Source: JBDTSW01 sp963782605 | GTDB lineage: Bacteria > Actinomycetota > Thermoleophilia > Solirubrobacterales > 70-9 | NCBI GenBank assembly: GCA_963782605.1 | Contig: CAWAKK010000006.1 | Coordinates: forward strand, 124,001 to 188,000 | DNA: 64,000 nucleotides | Reading direction: 5' to 3' | Shown: positions 32,167 through 40,524 of the stretch, piece by piece | How positions within the stretch are numbered: position 1 is the stretch's first letter | How the letters are laid out: every line of letters begins with the position of its first letter | Notes under the pieces: model-generated | Database searches by the model: none | What the model was told of the DNA's origin: nothing | Seen by the model: only the letters and a program-made list of their open reading frames with translations | Translations under genes and position numbers: made by a program

Positions 32167-33783
32167 CTAATGCCGGAAGTGCCGGCGTCCGGTGAACACC
32201 ATCGCGGCGCCCGCCTCGTCGCAGGCGGCCACGACCTCGTTGTCGCGCACGGACCCACCGGGCTGGATGAACGCATTCGCCCCGGCTCCCATCGCCATCT
32301 CGGGGCCATCGGGAAAAGGGAAGAAGGCATCCGAGGCAACGGCCGAGCCGCGCAGCAGCTCGGCAGCCTCGTCCTCACGCGCCTCCCGGCACTTCGTCAC
32401 AGCGATTCGCACGCTGTCCACCCGGCTCATCTGACCCGCTCCGATCCCAATCGTCGCCCCGCCGCGGGCGAACACGATGGCATTCGAGCGCACGTGACGG
32501 CACACCTTCCACGCGAACAACAGATCCGCCCATTGCTCCTCGGTGGGTGATGCTTCGGTCGCCACCCGCATCGAATCACGATCCTCGGTCACGCGATCCG
32601 GCTCCTGCACGAGCAATCCCCCGCGGACGTACTTGACCTCGCGCTCGCGCGGGGAGCGACCACGCGTCTCGGTGTCCTCGAGGATCCGAACCGCCTCCTT
32701 CTGGCGCAAGGCCTCGAGGGCGCCCTCGTCGTATCCGGGGGCGATCAAGACCTCGATGAAGTTCTCGTGAAGGAGCTCGCCCAGTGCAAGATCCACCTGC
32801 CGGTTGAGCGCGATCACCCCGCCGAACGCCGACAGCGGATCGCAGGCAAGGGCCTTGCGATACGCCTCGCCCACGTCGTCGCCGACGGCCGCACCGCATG
32901 GGTTGTTGTGTTTGACGATCACCGCTGCGGGCTCCTCGAACTCCTCCAGCAGCCGTCGCGCGGCATCGAGGTCGAGCACGTTGTTGAACGAGAGCGCGCG
33001 CCCGTGGAGCTTCGCCACCCGCGAGAGCACGTGTGAGCGCCCGCCGGTCTCGACATACAGCGCCGCGGCCTGATGGGGATTCTCCCCGTAGGAGAGGTCC
33101 AGAAACTTCTCGTGCGACATCACCCAGTGCATCGGGTAGTCCTCGTAGCGCAGGCCAAACCACCGCGAGATCGCCGCGTCGTACCGGGCGATCACGGCGA
33201 ACGCCTCGTTGGCCAGCCAGTGCCGAGTCTCCGCGGAGATCTCCGCACCCGAGTCCTCGAGCTCGGCCAGCACCGCGTCGTAGCTCTCCGGCCGGACCAC
33301 CACCGCCACGGAGCCGTGATTCTTCGCCGCCGCGCGAATCATCGTCGGCCCCCCGATGTCGATGTTCTCGACGGCCTCCTCCTCGCTCACGTCCCGGCCC
33401 GCCACGGTGCGCTCGAACGGATAGAGGTTCACGCAAACGAGGTCGATCGGCTCGATCCCTTCGTCGGAGACGGTTGCCTCGTGCTCCGGATCGCCACGCT
33501 TGTAGAGCAGGGCGCCATGGAGCCGCGGATGCAGCGTCTTTACCCGCCCACCGAGGATCTCCGGCGATCCCGTGAGGTCGGCAACATCGCGCACGTCCAA
33601 CCCGGCCTCCCGCAGCGCAGAGGCCGTGCCGCCGGTTGAGACCAGCTCGATTCCGAGCGCACCGAGGCCACGCGCGAAGTCGACAACGCCGGTCTTGTCG
33701 GAGACCGAGATCAGGGCGCGGCGAACCCGCACCCTGCCGCCGCGTGGAGCGTCCCCCTCCTCAGCTTGCGCGCCGGCCTCCAT
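32167..33783 (-). CDS. purH: Bifunctional AICAR transformylase / IMP cyclohydrolase
   Basis: Last two steps of IMP synthesis. About 538 residues: cyclohydrolase domain with ALISVSDKTGVVDFA, STGGTASALREAGL, GGRVKTLHPRLHGALL and NLYPFERTV; transformylase domain with YGENPHQAAALY, catalytic AAVIVKHNNPCG and SDAFFPFPDG. The first 20 residues are a non-conserved extension, so the start could be slightly later. Eleven bases after purN. Confidence 0.97.
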   Translation of the reverse strand: MEAGAQAEEGDAPRGGRVRVRRALISVSDKTGVVDFARGLGALGIELVSTGGTASALREAGLDVRDVADLTGSPEILGGRVKTLHPRLHGALLYKRGDPEHEATVSDEGIEPIDLVCVNLYPFERTVAGRDVSEEEAVENIDIGGPTMIRAAAKNHGSVAVVVRPESYDAVLAELEDSGAEISAETRHWLANEAFAVIARYDAAISRWFGLRYEDYPMHWVMSHEKFLDLSYGENPHQAAALYVETGGRSHVLSRVAKLHGRALSFNNVLDLDAARRLLEEFEEPAAVIVKHNNPCGAAVGDDVGEAYRKALACDPLSAFGGVIALNRQVDLALGELLHENFIEVLIAPGYDEGALEALRQKEAVRILEDTETRGRSPREREVKYVRGGLLVQEPDRVTEDRDSMRVATEASPTEEQWADLLFAWKVCRHVRSNAIVFARGGATIGIGAGQMSRVDSVRIAVTKCREAREDEAAELLRGSAVASDAFFPFPDGPEMAMGAGANAFIQPGGSVRDNEVVAACDEAGAAMVFTGRRHFRH

Positions 33784-33794
33784 CCCGGGCGAGT

Positions 33795-34457
33795 CTATTC
33801 GCCGTCTGCGGGGGCGACCCGTACCAGTCTCGGGTCGGCCTCGTCGATGCTCACCCGTCCCTCCGCGATCAGCGCGATCGCCTGCGGGAGCAGCGAATGC
33901 TCGGTCGCGTGGATGGTCCTCTCGAGCGCCTCCCGGTCGCCGTCGGCAGGCACCGGAACCGGCCGCTGCAGGATGATCGGCCCCGAGTCCACCCCCTCGT
34001 CGACGAAGTGGACCGTGACTCCGGTGATGCGAGCCCCGTGCCGGAGCGCCTGGCCGATTGCATCGAGCCCCGCGAAGGACGGCAGAAGCGCGGGGTGCAC
34101 ATTGATCATGCGATTGCGAAAGCGCCCGACGACCTCGCTCGAGAGCAGCTCCATGTAGCCCGCCAGGACCACGAGGTCAACCCCGAGGCCCTCGAGCCAA
34201 TCGCCGATCGCTGCGTCTCGCTCGTCGCGGTCGCCGAAGTCCTCGCCGGCGAAGGTCGCGGTCTCGATCCCTGCGTCCCGCGCCCGCTGGAGCGCGTACG
34301 CGGCGGGCTTGTTCGACCCGACCCCCACCACTGCCACCCCATCGTCATCGGCGAACCGATCGATGATCGCCTGCAGGTTCGTGCCAGCGCCCGAGGCGAG
34401 CACGGCGATGCGGAAGACCTTGCCCTCGGAGTCGCTTCGCTTTATTGTCCCGTCCAT
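33795..34457 (-). CDS. purN: Phosphoribosylglycinamide formyltransferase
   Basis: Third step of purine synthesis. About 220 residues: IAVLASGAGTNLQAII, VGVGSNKPAAYALQRA, LVVLAGYMELLSSEVV, catalytic INVHPALLPSFAGLDA and VHFVDEGVDSGPII. I use ATG 34457: this codon overlaps the ATG of the divergent beta-helix gene (CATG). A TACGAT -10 box (34473-34468) lies ten bases before it, inside that other gene. An upstream in-frame start is possible. Confidence 0.95.
   Translation of the reverse strand: MDGTIKRSDSEGKVFRIAVLASGAGTNLQAIIDRFADDDGVAVVGVGSNKPAAYALQRARDAGIETATFAGEDFGDRDERDAAIGDWLEGLGVDLVVLAGYMELLSSEVVGRFRNRMINVHPALLPSFAGLDAIGQALRHGARITGVTVHFVDEGVDSGPIILQRPVPVPADGDREALERTIHATEHSLLPQAIALIAEGRVSIDEADPRLVRVAPADGE
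34420..34456 (+). promoter_or_regulatory. Leaderless promoter of the CSLREA gene
   Basis: TTGCCC (34420-34425) and TATTGT (34443-34448) are 17 bases apart, and the ATG at 34456 falls where transcription should begin. The promoter lies inside the first codons of purN on the other strand. Confidence 0.55.
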
Positions 34458-35778
34458 GCGCGGGGGCATCGTATGGCTGGGGACCGCCGTCGCAATGGTT
34501 GCTCTGCTGGCCAGCGCGGAGGCTGCCAGCGCTGCGAAGGTCAGGGTCACGACCGAGCTTGACGAGTTCGGCGGTCCGACCCCGCTCTGCTCGCTCCGGG
34601 AGGCGGTGCAGACGACGAACTCGAACGCGGACTTCGGCGGCTGCGTTCGCAAGGGTCAGGGCAACGCCGACACGATCCGCCTCACGGGCGGTACCACCTA
34701 CACCCGGAGCCTCGGCGGGTCGGCTGAGGACGCCAACACCGCGGGCGATCTCGACGTCTTCGGCCGCACGACGATCGATGTGACAGGCGAGGGCAGGGCG
34801 ACCATCAACGCCGACCTCATCGACCGGGCGATCAAGGTGCACGACGGTCACCTCTCGGCCTCGAGGCTCGTGATCACCCGCGGCTCCCCGACGCCGAACC
34901 CCCCGGACTTCGACACGGGCGGCGGCGGTATCTCGGTGGATTTCGATGCGTCGCTCGACCTCCGCTCGAGCCGGCTCGAGAGCAACGTCACGCCCGGCAC
35001 GAGCAATTGCGCCTGTGGCGGCGGGATCGTCGCCGGCGGAGAGGTGACCCTGCGCAAGGTGAGCATCGAGGGTAACGGTGCCGAGAACATTGGCGGCGGG
35101 CTCGCGAAGACGGGCAGCACCGACGTCCGCATCGCAAACAGCCGCATCATCGACAACGACGCTTCCGGCACCGGGGGTGGCGGCCTTTATCTCGGTGGCA
35201 CGGGTGGCAGGGTGACGATCGACCGCTCGACGATCGCCGAGAACAACGCCCTCGACTTCACGTTCGGCAACGGCGCCGGCGTCCGCGTGTCGGGCCCCAG
35301 GGTGGTGATGACCAATTCCACGGTCAGCGGCAACGAGGCGCAGGTCAGCGGGGGCGGCATCTTTGGCGGAAACCTGAAGCTGAACGGCGTCACCATTCAC
35401 GACAACGTCGCGAACGTCGACGCCAACAGCAGTGGCTCCGGCGGCGGCCTCTCGGTCCAGGGCACGAAGGCGCGCAACTCGATCATCGCCGGTAACTTCG
35501 ATTTCAGCCCGAGCGACCCGGAGAACGAGTGCGACGGCCAGCTCACAGGCAAGCCAAACCTGCTGGGCCTGAACTTCGGCTGCAGCGTCGATCCAGCGAG
35601 CGTTGTCACTGCCGATCCGAAGCTGATGCCGCTCGCCGACAACGGCGGTTTCACCGAAACGCACGCGCTGCGTAAGTCGAGCCCGGCGATAGGGCTGGCG
35701 TCGGGAAGCGTCCCGAACAAGGACCAGCGAGGCGTAAACCGCGACTCCCACCCCGACGTCGGAGCCTACGAGCGCTGA
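34456..35778 (+). CDS. Secreted beta-helix protein with CSLREA motif
   Basis: 440 residues. Signal peptide (IVWLGTAVAMVALLASAEAA), then the PLCSLREAVQTTNSNADFGGC element that begins many secreted repeat proteins, followed by a right-handed beta-helix of short Gly/Asn/Ser-rich coils (GGGISVDFDASLDLRSSRLE, GGGLYLGGTGGRVTIDRSTI). The end (PDVGAYER) is the usual choice-of-anchor pattern. Likely cell-surface; may bind or act on polysaccharide. Neighbourhood with sulfatases and lyases is compatible but not proof. Confidence 0.88.
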   Translation: MRGGIVWLGTAVAMVALLASAEAASAAKVRVTTELDEFGGPTPLCSLREAVQTTNSNADFGGCVRKGQGNADTIRLTGGTTYTRSLGGSAEDANTAGDLDVFGRTTIDVTGEGRATINADLIDRAIKVHDGHLSASRLVITRGSPTPNPPDFDTGGGGISVDFDASLDLRSSRLESNVTPGTSNCACGGGIVAGGEVTLRKVSIEGNGAENIGGGLAKTGSTDVRIANSRIIDNDASGTGGGGLYLGGTGGRVTIDRSTIAENNALDFTFGNGAGVRVSGPRVVMTNSTVSGNEAQVSGGGIFGGNLKLNGVTIHDNVANVDANSSGSGGGLSVQGTKARNSIIAGNFDFSPSDPENECDGQLTGKPNLLGLNFGCSVDPASVVTADPKLMPLADNGGFTETHALRKSSPAIGLASGSVPNKDQRGVNRDSHPDVGAYER

Positions 35779-35787
35779 GCCCGTCGG

Positions 35788-37332
35788 TCAGGCCGCCCGC
35801 CGCTCCACGCGCAGCTTCGGGAACCGCCCACCGGTGGAGGCGAGTCGACCGGTGTCGATGAGGCCGTCGACCTCGGCCAGCAGTTCGTCCGCGCGCCATG
35901 CGTGCAGCGATCCGTAGCCCGGCAGCTCGTCATAGCGGTACTTGACGATCACCTTCGAGCGACCACCGCGCAGGATCTCGACGACGCGGGTGCGCCCGAC
36001 GGACGGTGAGGCCTCCTCGACGACGGTGAGGATCGCGTCGGCTGGGTCCGCGCTTCCGGCGCTCGCCGCGGAGCGTGACCCGACCGCCGGGCGGCGCGAC
36101 GTCCGGGTGGGAACCGTGCCGTCGAGCGGGCCATCGCAGACGTCGCAGCAGCGCCCCTCCGCGACCGGCAGCGCCCGATCGCCGAAGTGGCGCAGGATCG
36201 CGGCCCGTCGGCAGGCGTCCCCGTCGACATAGCCCCAGACCTCGCGGTATTGCCGCCAGCGGTGATTCTTGGCCTCGGGATCGTCGATCTGGTTGATGAA
36301 GAACACGTGCAGGCCCTTGTCGCGATTCTCGGCGAGCAGCACGCAGCGCGAGGGCAGGCCATCCCGCCCGCCGCGGCCGGCCTCCTGGTAGTAGGCCTCG
36401 AGCGACGACGGCACGGTCTCGTGAATCACCGTGCGCACGTCGGCCTTATCGACGCCCATCCCGAAGGCGTTGGTCGCGACCACGACGGGGGTCTCCCCGG
36501 CCATGAACGACCGCTGCGCCTCTGCCCGCGGCTCGCGCTCCATGCCGGCGTGGTAGGCGGGGACCTCGATCCCAAGGGCGCGGCCGATGCGCCCGGCGGT
36601 CTCCTCGGTCTTCTTGCGGGTCCCGGCATACACGATCGCCGGCAGCGCGCCGGGCTCTCGCAGGAGGGCCATCGTCGCCTCCTGCTTCGAGCGGGCGGAG
36701 GCCACAGGAACCACGTCGTAGGAGAGGTTCGGACGGTCGAACCCCGTGGTGATTCGCACCGGATCGCGCAGCCCCAGCCGGCGGATGACGTCCGTGGCAA
36801 CGCGCGGCGTCGCCGTCGCCGTAGCCGCGAAGATCGAGCGCGCGCCCAGCTCACGAGCCACAGCGCCGAGGCGAAAGTAGTCCGGTCGAAAGTCGTGTCC
36901 CCACTGGGAGACGCAGTGCGCCTCGTCGACCACGAACAGCCCGATCTGCGCCTCACGCAGGCCCTCCACGAATCCCGGAGCCGCGAAGCGCTCCGGTGCG
37001 ACGTAGAGCATCGCCGCCTCCCCGGCAACCGCGCGGCCAAGCGCGTCGTGGTTCTGCGCGGGTGTGCGCTGAGCGTTGATCAGCTCGGCCCGTCCGCCGA
37101 GGCTCCCAACCTGGTCCACCATGAGCGAGACAAGGGGGGAGACGATCACCGCGAGGCGACGGTCGCAGAGGGCCGGCAGCTGGTAGCAGGCCGATTTGCC
37201 CGCTCCCGTGGGCATCACCAAGAGCACGTCGCGACCCGCGATCGCCGCCTCGACCGCCTCGCGCTGACCCGGGCGGAACTCGGGGTGGCCCAGATGGCGG
37301 CGGAGCGCTGCTTGAGTGTCGATGGCCTGCAC
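35788..37332 (-). CDS. recQ: ATP-dependent DNA helicase RecQ
   Basis: 3'-5' DNA helicase (514 residues): LLVMPTGAGKSACYQLPAL (motif I), VVDEAHCVSQWGHDFRPDY (II), FAATATATPRVATDV (III), VVVATNAFGMGVDKADVR (V) and YYQEAGRGGRDG (VI). A Zn-binding segment with Cys (ACRRA...GRCCDVCDG) follows, then a shortened winged-helix region; an HRDC domain is not evident. GTG start. Convergent with the beta-helix gene, nine bases apart. Confidence 0.95.
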   Translation of the reverse strand: MQAIDTQAALRRHLGHPEFRPGQREAVEAAIAGRDVLLVMPTGAGKSACYQLPALCDRRLAVIVSPLVSLMVDQVGSLGGRAELINAQRTPAQNHDALGRAVAGEAAMLYVAPERFAAPGFVEGLREAQIGLFVVDEAHCVSQWGHDFRPDYFRLGAVARELGARSIFAATATATPRVATDVIRRLGLRDPVRITTGFDRPNLSYDVVPVASARSKQEATMALLREPGALPAIVYAGTRKKTEETAGRIGRALGIEVPAYHAGMEREPRAEAQRSFMAGETPVVVATNAFGMGVDKADVRTVIHETVPSSLEAYYQEAGRGGRDGLPSRCVLLAENRDKGLHVFFINQIDDPEAKNHRWRQYREVWGYVDGDACRRAAILRHFGDRALPVAEGRCCDVCDGPLDGTVPTRTSRRPAVGSRSAASAGSADPADAILTVVEEASPSVGRTRVVEILRGGRSKVIVKYRYDELPGYGSLHAWRADELLAEVDGLIDTGRLASTGGRFPKLRVERRAA

Positions 37333-37425
37333 CCACCGATAATGGCCGACGGACCGGCGATTCTCCCCGCGCGCCGGACGAGGCCTTAGGAAACGGCTGG
37401 ACTTTGGGAGACCGGGGCGTGCCGT

Positions 37426-38970
37426 CTAGCCGCCAACGCAAAACGGCCGCGTGCCCACGGGATCATCACGCCCGAGGACGCCGGCGCAGTCGCGGAGGTC
37501 GGCAAGACGCTGTTCGAGATCGAGCTGTCGAGCTTCGAGATTCGAGCCCGGATTGGCCGGAAACAGGTTCTCGACCTGAAACGGGTCGTCCGCGAGCTCG
37601 TAGTGCTCGACGGCATCGGTGGGCTCGCAGGGCTCGCGCCGCTTGGCGCGCTCGGCCTGCTCGTGCTCCACGTAGGTGCTGGCCGGTGTACGTAAGCCCC
37701 GGTATGAGCACGGCATCCCGCGGCCAAGTGGAGCCGGATCGGCGAGCTCGAGGAGCAAGTCGCGTTGGGGCAGCGTTTCTCCTCGCAGCGACCGCATGAG
37801 CGAGATGCCGTCCATGGTCCGGCAATGCCCACTCGAGCGGCAAGAATTGGCGCCCGCCAGCCTGAGGATCGTCGGTGCCAGGTCGATGTTGGCCGCGAGC
37901 CCGCTCACCTTCCTCGGCGCCTGCCCGCGCATTCGTTGAGGCAGCCTCACGACCAGCGGCACGTGCGTCGCCTCCTCGTACGGGAAATGCTTGCCCTCGC
38001 GGATGCGGTGCTGGCCGAAGTAGACGCCGTTGTCGGAGGCGAAGACGATGACGGTGTTGGTGAGCTCCTCCTCGCCGGCCAGCGCCTCGACAAGTTTCCC
38101 GACGCCACGATCGACACTGCGCAGGGAGGCCAGCATGCAGCCCCACGAGCGGTCGATCTCGCGCACTTGTGGTCCGGCGAGCGAGTCACGGCCCGCGACG
38201 AAGTCCGGCTTGTCGTCCGTGTCTTGCTCGTTGAACGACGGACCTCGCGGTGCGTTGGCGTTGCGGAAGCGCAAGACATCGCGGGGCTCGGGGACCGGCG
38301 CTCGTGCGCAGCGGCCGGTTGGGTCTTCCGGGCCTCGGTGAGGAGCCGGGAAGTCGGCTTGAAGGTAGAAGGGGCGCCGCCCGCTCAGGTGCCGGACCTC
38401 GCTCGCGGCCAGCCGGCTCGTGACCCGGCCAAGGTGATCTTGCGGCCTGCTGCCGAAGTGTTCGGCGCCACGATCGAAATGCACGCGGTAGCCGTAGTAT
38501 TCGCCGGTCCCGGTGGAGGCCCAGCGATCCCAGCCGGGAGCCGGGCCATCGGCAAACGGGTATCCGTTCATGAACTTGCCGACGTGGCTCGTGCGATACC
38601 CCCGGCGCCGGAGCCAGGCAGGCAGCACGTTCTTGCGCTCGCGCAGCAGCGTGTAGTCGTTGCTCAGAACGCCGTTGTTATGCCCGTATTGCCCGGTAAA
38701 AAGCGAGGCGCGCGACGGGCAGCAGAGCGGGGTGGTGGCGATGTAGCTCTCGAAGGTCGTTCCGCGCCGCACGAGGAGACGATGCGTCTTCGGCATGACC
38801 CGTCGGGTGACCGTGCCTGCGGGCTGATCGTCGGTCTGGATCACGACCACGTTGGGTCGTGCAGCCAAAGCGGTGCCCGGGGCCGCGAACGCGGCGGCTG
38901 CGAGGCAAGCCGGGAGCGCAAGCGCCGCTGCCAGAGCCCTGTGGGCCTGAGCGCTCGCCAGACGTCTCAA
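37426..38970 (-). CDS. Secreted sulfatase 1
   Basis: Arylsulfatase-type enzyme (514 residues) with an N-terminal signal peptide. NVVVIQTDDQP holds the first metal ligands, and PLCCPSRASLFTGQYGHNNG holds the Cys-X-Pro-Ser-Arg core whose Cys becomes formylglycine. Later ligands: VIVFASDNGVYFGQHR. The TTG start overlaps the purF stop by four bases, so translation appears coupled to purF. Sulfated carbohydrate is the probable substrate given the neighbouring lyases; not proven. No formylglycine-generating enzyme lies in the window. Confidence 0.93.
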   Translation of the reverse strand: MRRLASAQAHRALAAALALPACLAAAAFAAPGTALAARPNVVVIQTDDQPAGTVTRRVMPKTHRLLVRRGTTFESYIATTPLCCPSRASLFTGQYGHNNGVLSNDYTLLRERKNVLPAWLRRRGYRTSHVGKFMNGYPFADGPAPGWDRWASTGTGEYYGYRVHFDRGAEHFGSRPQDHLGRVTSRLAASEVRHLSGRRPFYLQADFPAPHRGPEDPTGRCARAPVPEPRDVLRFRNANAPRGPSFNEQDTDDKPDFVAGRDSLAGPQVREIDRSWGCMLASLRSVDRGVGKLVEALAGEEELTNTVIVFASDNGVYFGQHRIREGKHFPYEEATHVPLVVRLPQRMRGQAPRKVSGLAANIDLAPTILRLAGANSCRSSGHCRTMDGISLMRSLRGETLPQRDLLLELADPAPLGRGMPCSYRGLRTPASTYVEHEQAERAKRREPCEPTDAVEHYELADDPFQVENLFPANPGSNLEARQLDLEQRLADLRDCAGVLGRDDPVGTRPFCVGG

Positions 38971-40436
38971 GTGGCCGCCGGGACCACCGGCAGCTCCTCG
39001 AGGGCGTACTTGCCGTTGCCCTCGCCCCCGTCGCCCAGCGGATAGGTGCCCGTAAAACAGGCGTCACAGTGATGCTCGCGTGGTGTGCCGATGGCCTCGT
39101 AGACGCCTTCGAGCGAGAGATAGGCGAGCGAGTCCGCCCCCACCTCGACCGCGATCTCGGCCTCGGTGCGGCCGTGGGCCACCATTTCCTCGCGCGTCGA
39201 CAGATCGATTCCGTAGTGACACGGGTGGCGGATCGGCGGCGCCGTGATTCGCAGGTGGACCTCCTTGGCCCCGGCGTCACGCAGCATGCGAACGATCCGG
39301 CGCGTGGTGTTGCCGCGCACGATCGAGTCGTCGACGACCACCAGGCGCTTGCCGGCGATGATCTCCGGCAACGGGTTGAACTTCATCCGGAGCGCGTGCT
39401 TTCTCAGCTCCTGACCAGGCTGGATGAAGGTGCGATGGACGTACCGGTTCTTGATCAGCCCGTCGTCCTTGGGGAGCCCGGATTCGCGGGCGAACCCGTT
39501 CGCAGCCGGATTCGAAGAGTCGGGCACAGCGATCACAAGATCCGCATCGACCGGTGCCTCCCGGGCCAGGACCTCCCCCATCCTGCCGCGAACCTCCTGC
39601 AGCACCCTCCCCTCGAGCCGGCTGTCGGGCCGGGAGAAGTAGATGTGCTCGAAGACGCAGTGGGCCGGCCGCGCGGGGGGCACGACCTGGCGAGTCTCGA
39701 TTCCGCGCTCGGTAAGCGCGATCAGCTCACCGGGCTGGACCTCGCGCAAGAGCTCGGCACCGATGATGTCGAACGCGCAGCTCTCAGACGCCACGCAGTA
39801 ACGGTCGTCGAGCTTGCCCAGGGATAGTGGGCGCACGCCGTGTGGGTCGCGAAAGGCGACGACGGCCCGCTTCGTCATAACGACGGTGGAATAGGCGCCC
39901 TCCAGCCGTGGCATCACGGCGGTGACGGCGTTCTCGATCGGGCGCTCCGGCGCGACGGAGAGCAGCGCCGCCATGATCTCCGAGTCGGACGTGCCGCGAA
40001 AGCGAAGGCCCCGCTCGAACAGCTCCGTGTAGAGCTCGACCGCGTTCGTCAAGTTGCCGTTGTGGGCGAGGGCGACCTCCCTGCCGTCGTCCCGCCAGAC
40101 CGGCTGGGTGTTCTCCCACGACCCGCCGCCGGTGGTGGAGTAGCGAACGTGGCCGATCGCCATGTCTCCATCGAGGGCCAGCAGCTTCTGCTCGTCGAAA
40201 ACCTGGGAGACGAGGCCGGTCTCGCGAAGGGTGGTGATGTGACCGCCCTCGCAGGTGGCGATCCCCGCCGACTCCTGACCGCGATGCTGGAGCGCGTAGA
40301 GGGCGAAGTAGGCGAGCCGCGCCACATCGCGCCCAGGTGCGTGGATGCCGAAGACACCGCACTCGTCGCGAGGGCCGTCACGATCGGCGACGCCGATCTC
40401 CTCAGTGGCCGAATCGAGCCGCTGATTTGAGGTCAT
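38967..40436 (-). CDS. purF: Amidophosphoribosyltransferase
   Basis: First committed step of purine synthesis. About 489 residues with a 25-residue propeptide before Cys26 (DECGVFGIHAPG), the N-terminal nucleophile of the glutaminase. Glutaminase motifs RYSTTGGG and HNGNLTNAVEL; PRPP-binding VVVDDSIVRGNTTRR; cysteines in HPCHYGID and HCDACFTG that ligate an Fe-S cluster in the Bacillus-type enzyme. The ATG sits next to a small hairpin in the leader. Confidence 0.97.
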   Translation of the reverse strand: MTSNQRLDSATEEIGVADRDGPRDECGVFGIHAPGRDVARLAYFALYALQHRGQESAGIATCEGGHITTLRETGLVSQVFDEQKLLALDGDMAIGHVRYSTTGGGSWENTQPVWRDDGREVALAHNGNLTNAVELYTELFERGLRFRGTSDSEIMAALLSVAPERPIENAVTAVMPRLEGAYSTVVMTKRAVVAFRDPHGVRPLSLGKLDDRYCVASESCAFDIIGAELLREVQPGELIALTERGIETRQVVPPARPAHCVFEHIYFSRPDSRLEGRVLQEVRGRMGEVLAREAPVDADLVIAVPDSSNPAANGFARESGLPKDDGLIKNRYVHRTFIQPGQELRKHALRMKFNPLPEIIAGKRLVVVDDSIVRGNTTRRIVRMLRDAGAKEVHLRITAPPIRHPCHYGIDLSTREEMVAHGRTEAEIAVEVGADSLAYLSLEGVYEAIGTPREHHCDACFTGTYPLGDGGEGNGKYALEELPVVPAAT

Positions 40437-40441
40437 CCGGG

Positions 40442-40456
40442 CTTCTCGGTGAGAAG
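40442..40456 (-). promoter_or_regulatory. Hairpin over the purF ribosome site
   Basis: On the minus strand CTTCTC-ACC-GAGAAG folds into a six-base-pair hairpin whose 3' arm (GAGAAG) is the only Shine-Dalgarno-like sequence before the purF ATG (40436). It may limit initiation; role is inference. Confidence 0.35.
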
Positions 40457-40458
40457 TC

Positions 40459-40485
40459 GAAGGGAAACAGGCGGGACCCCGCCTG
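40459..40485 (-). terminator. Terminator after sulfatase 2
   Basis: On the minus strand CAGGCGGGGTCCCGCCTG forms a GC-rich hairpin followed directly by TTTCCCTT. It lies 40 bases after the stop of sulfatase 2 and before purF, so it would separate the two transcription units. Confidence 0.6.
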
Positions 40486-40524
40486 CACTCGCAGGCTAGC
40501 AGCGGTGGCGGATTCGCTCGCCGC

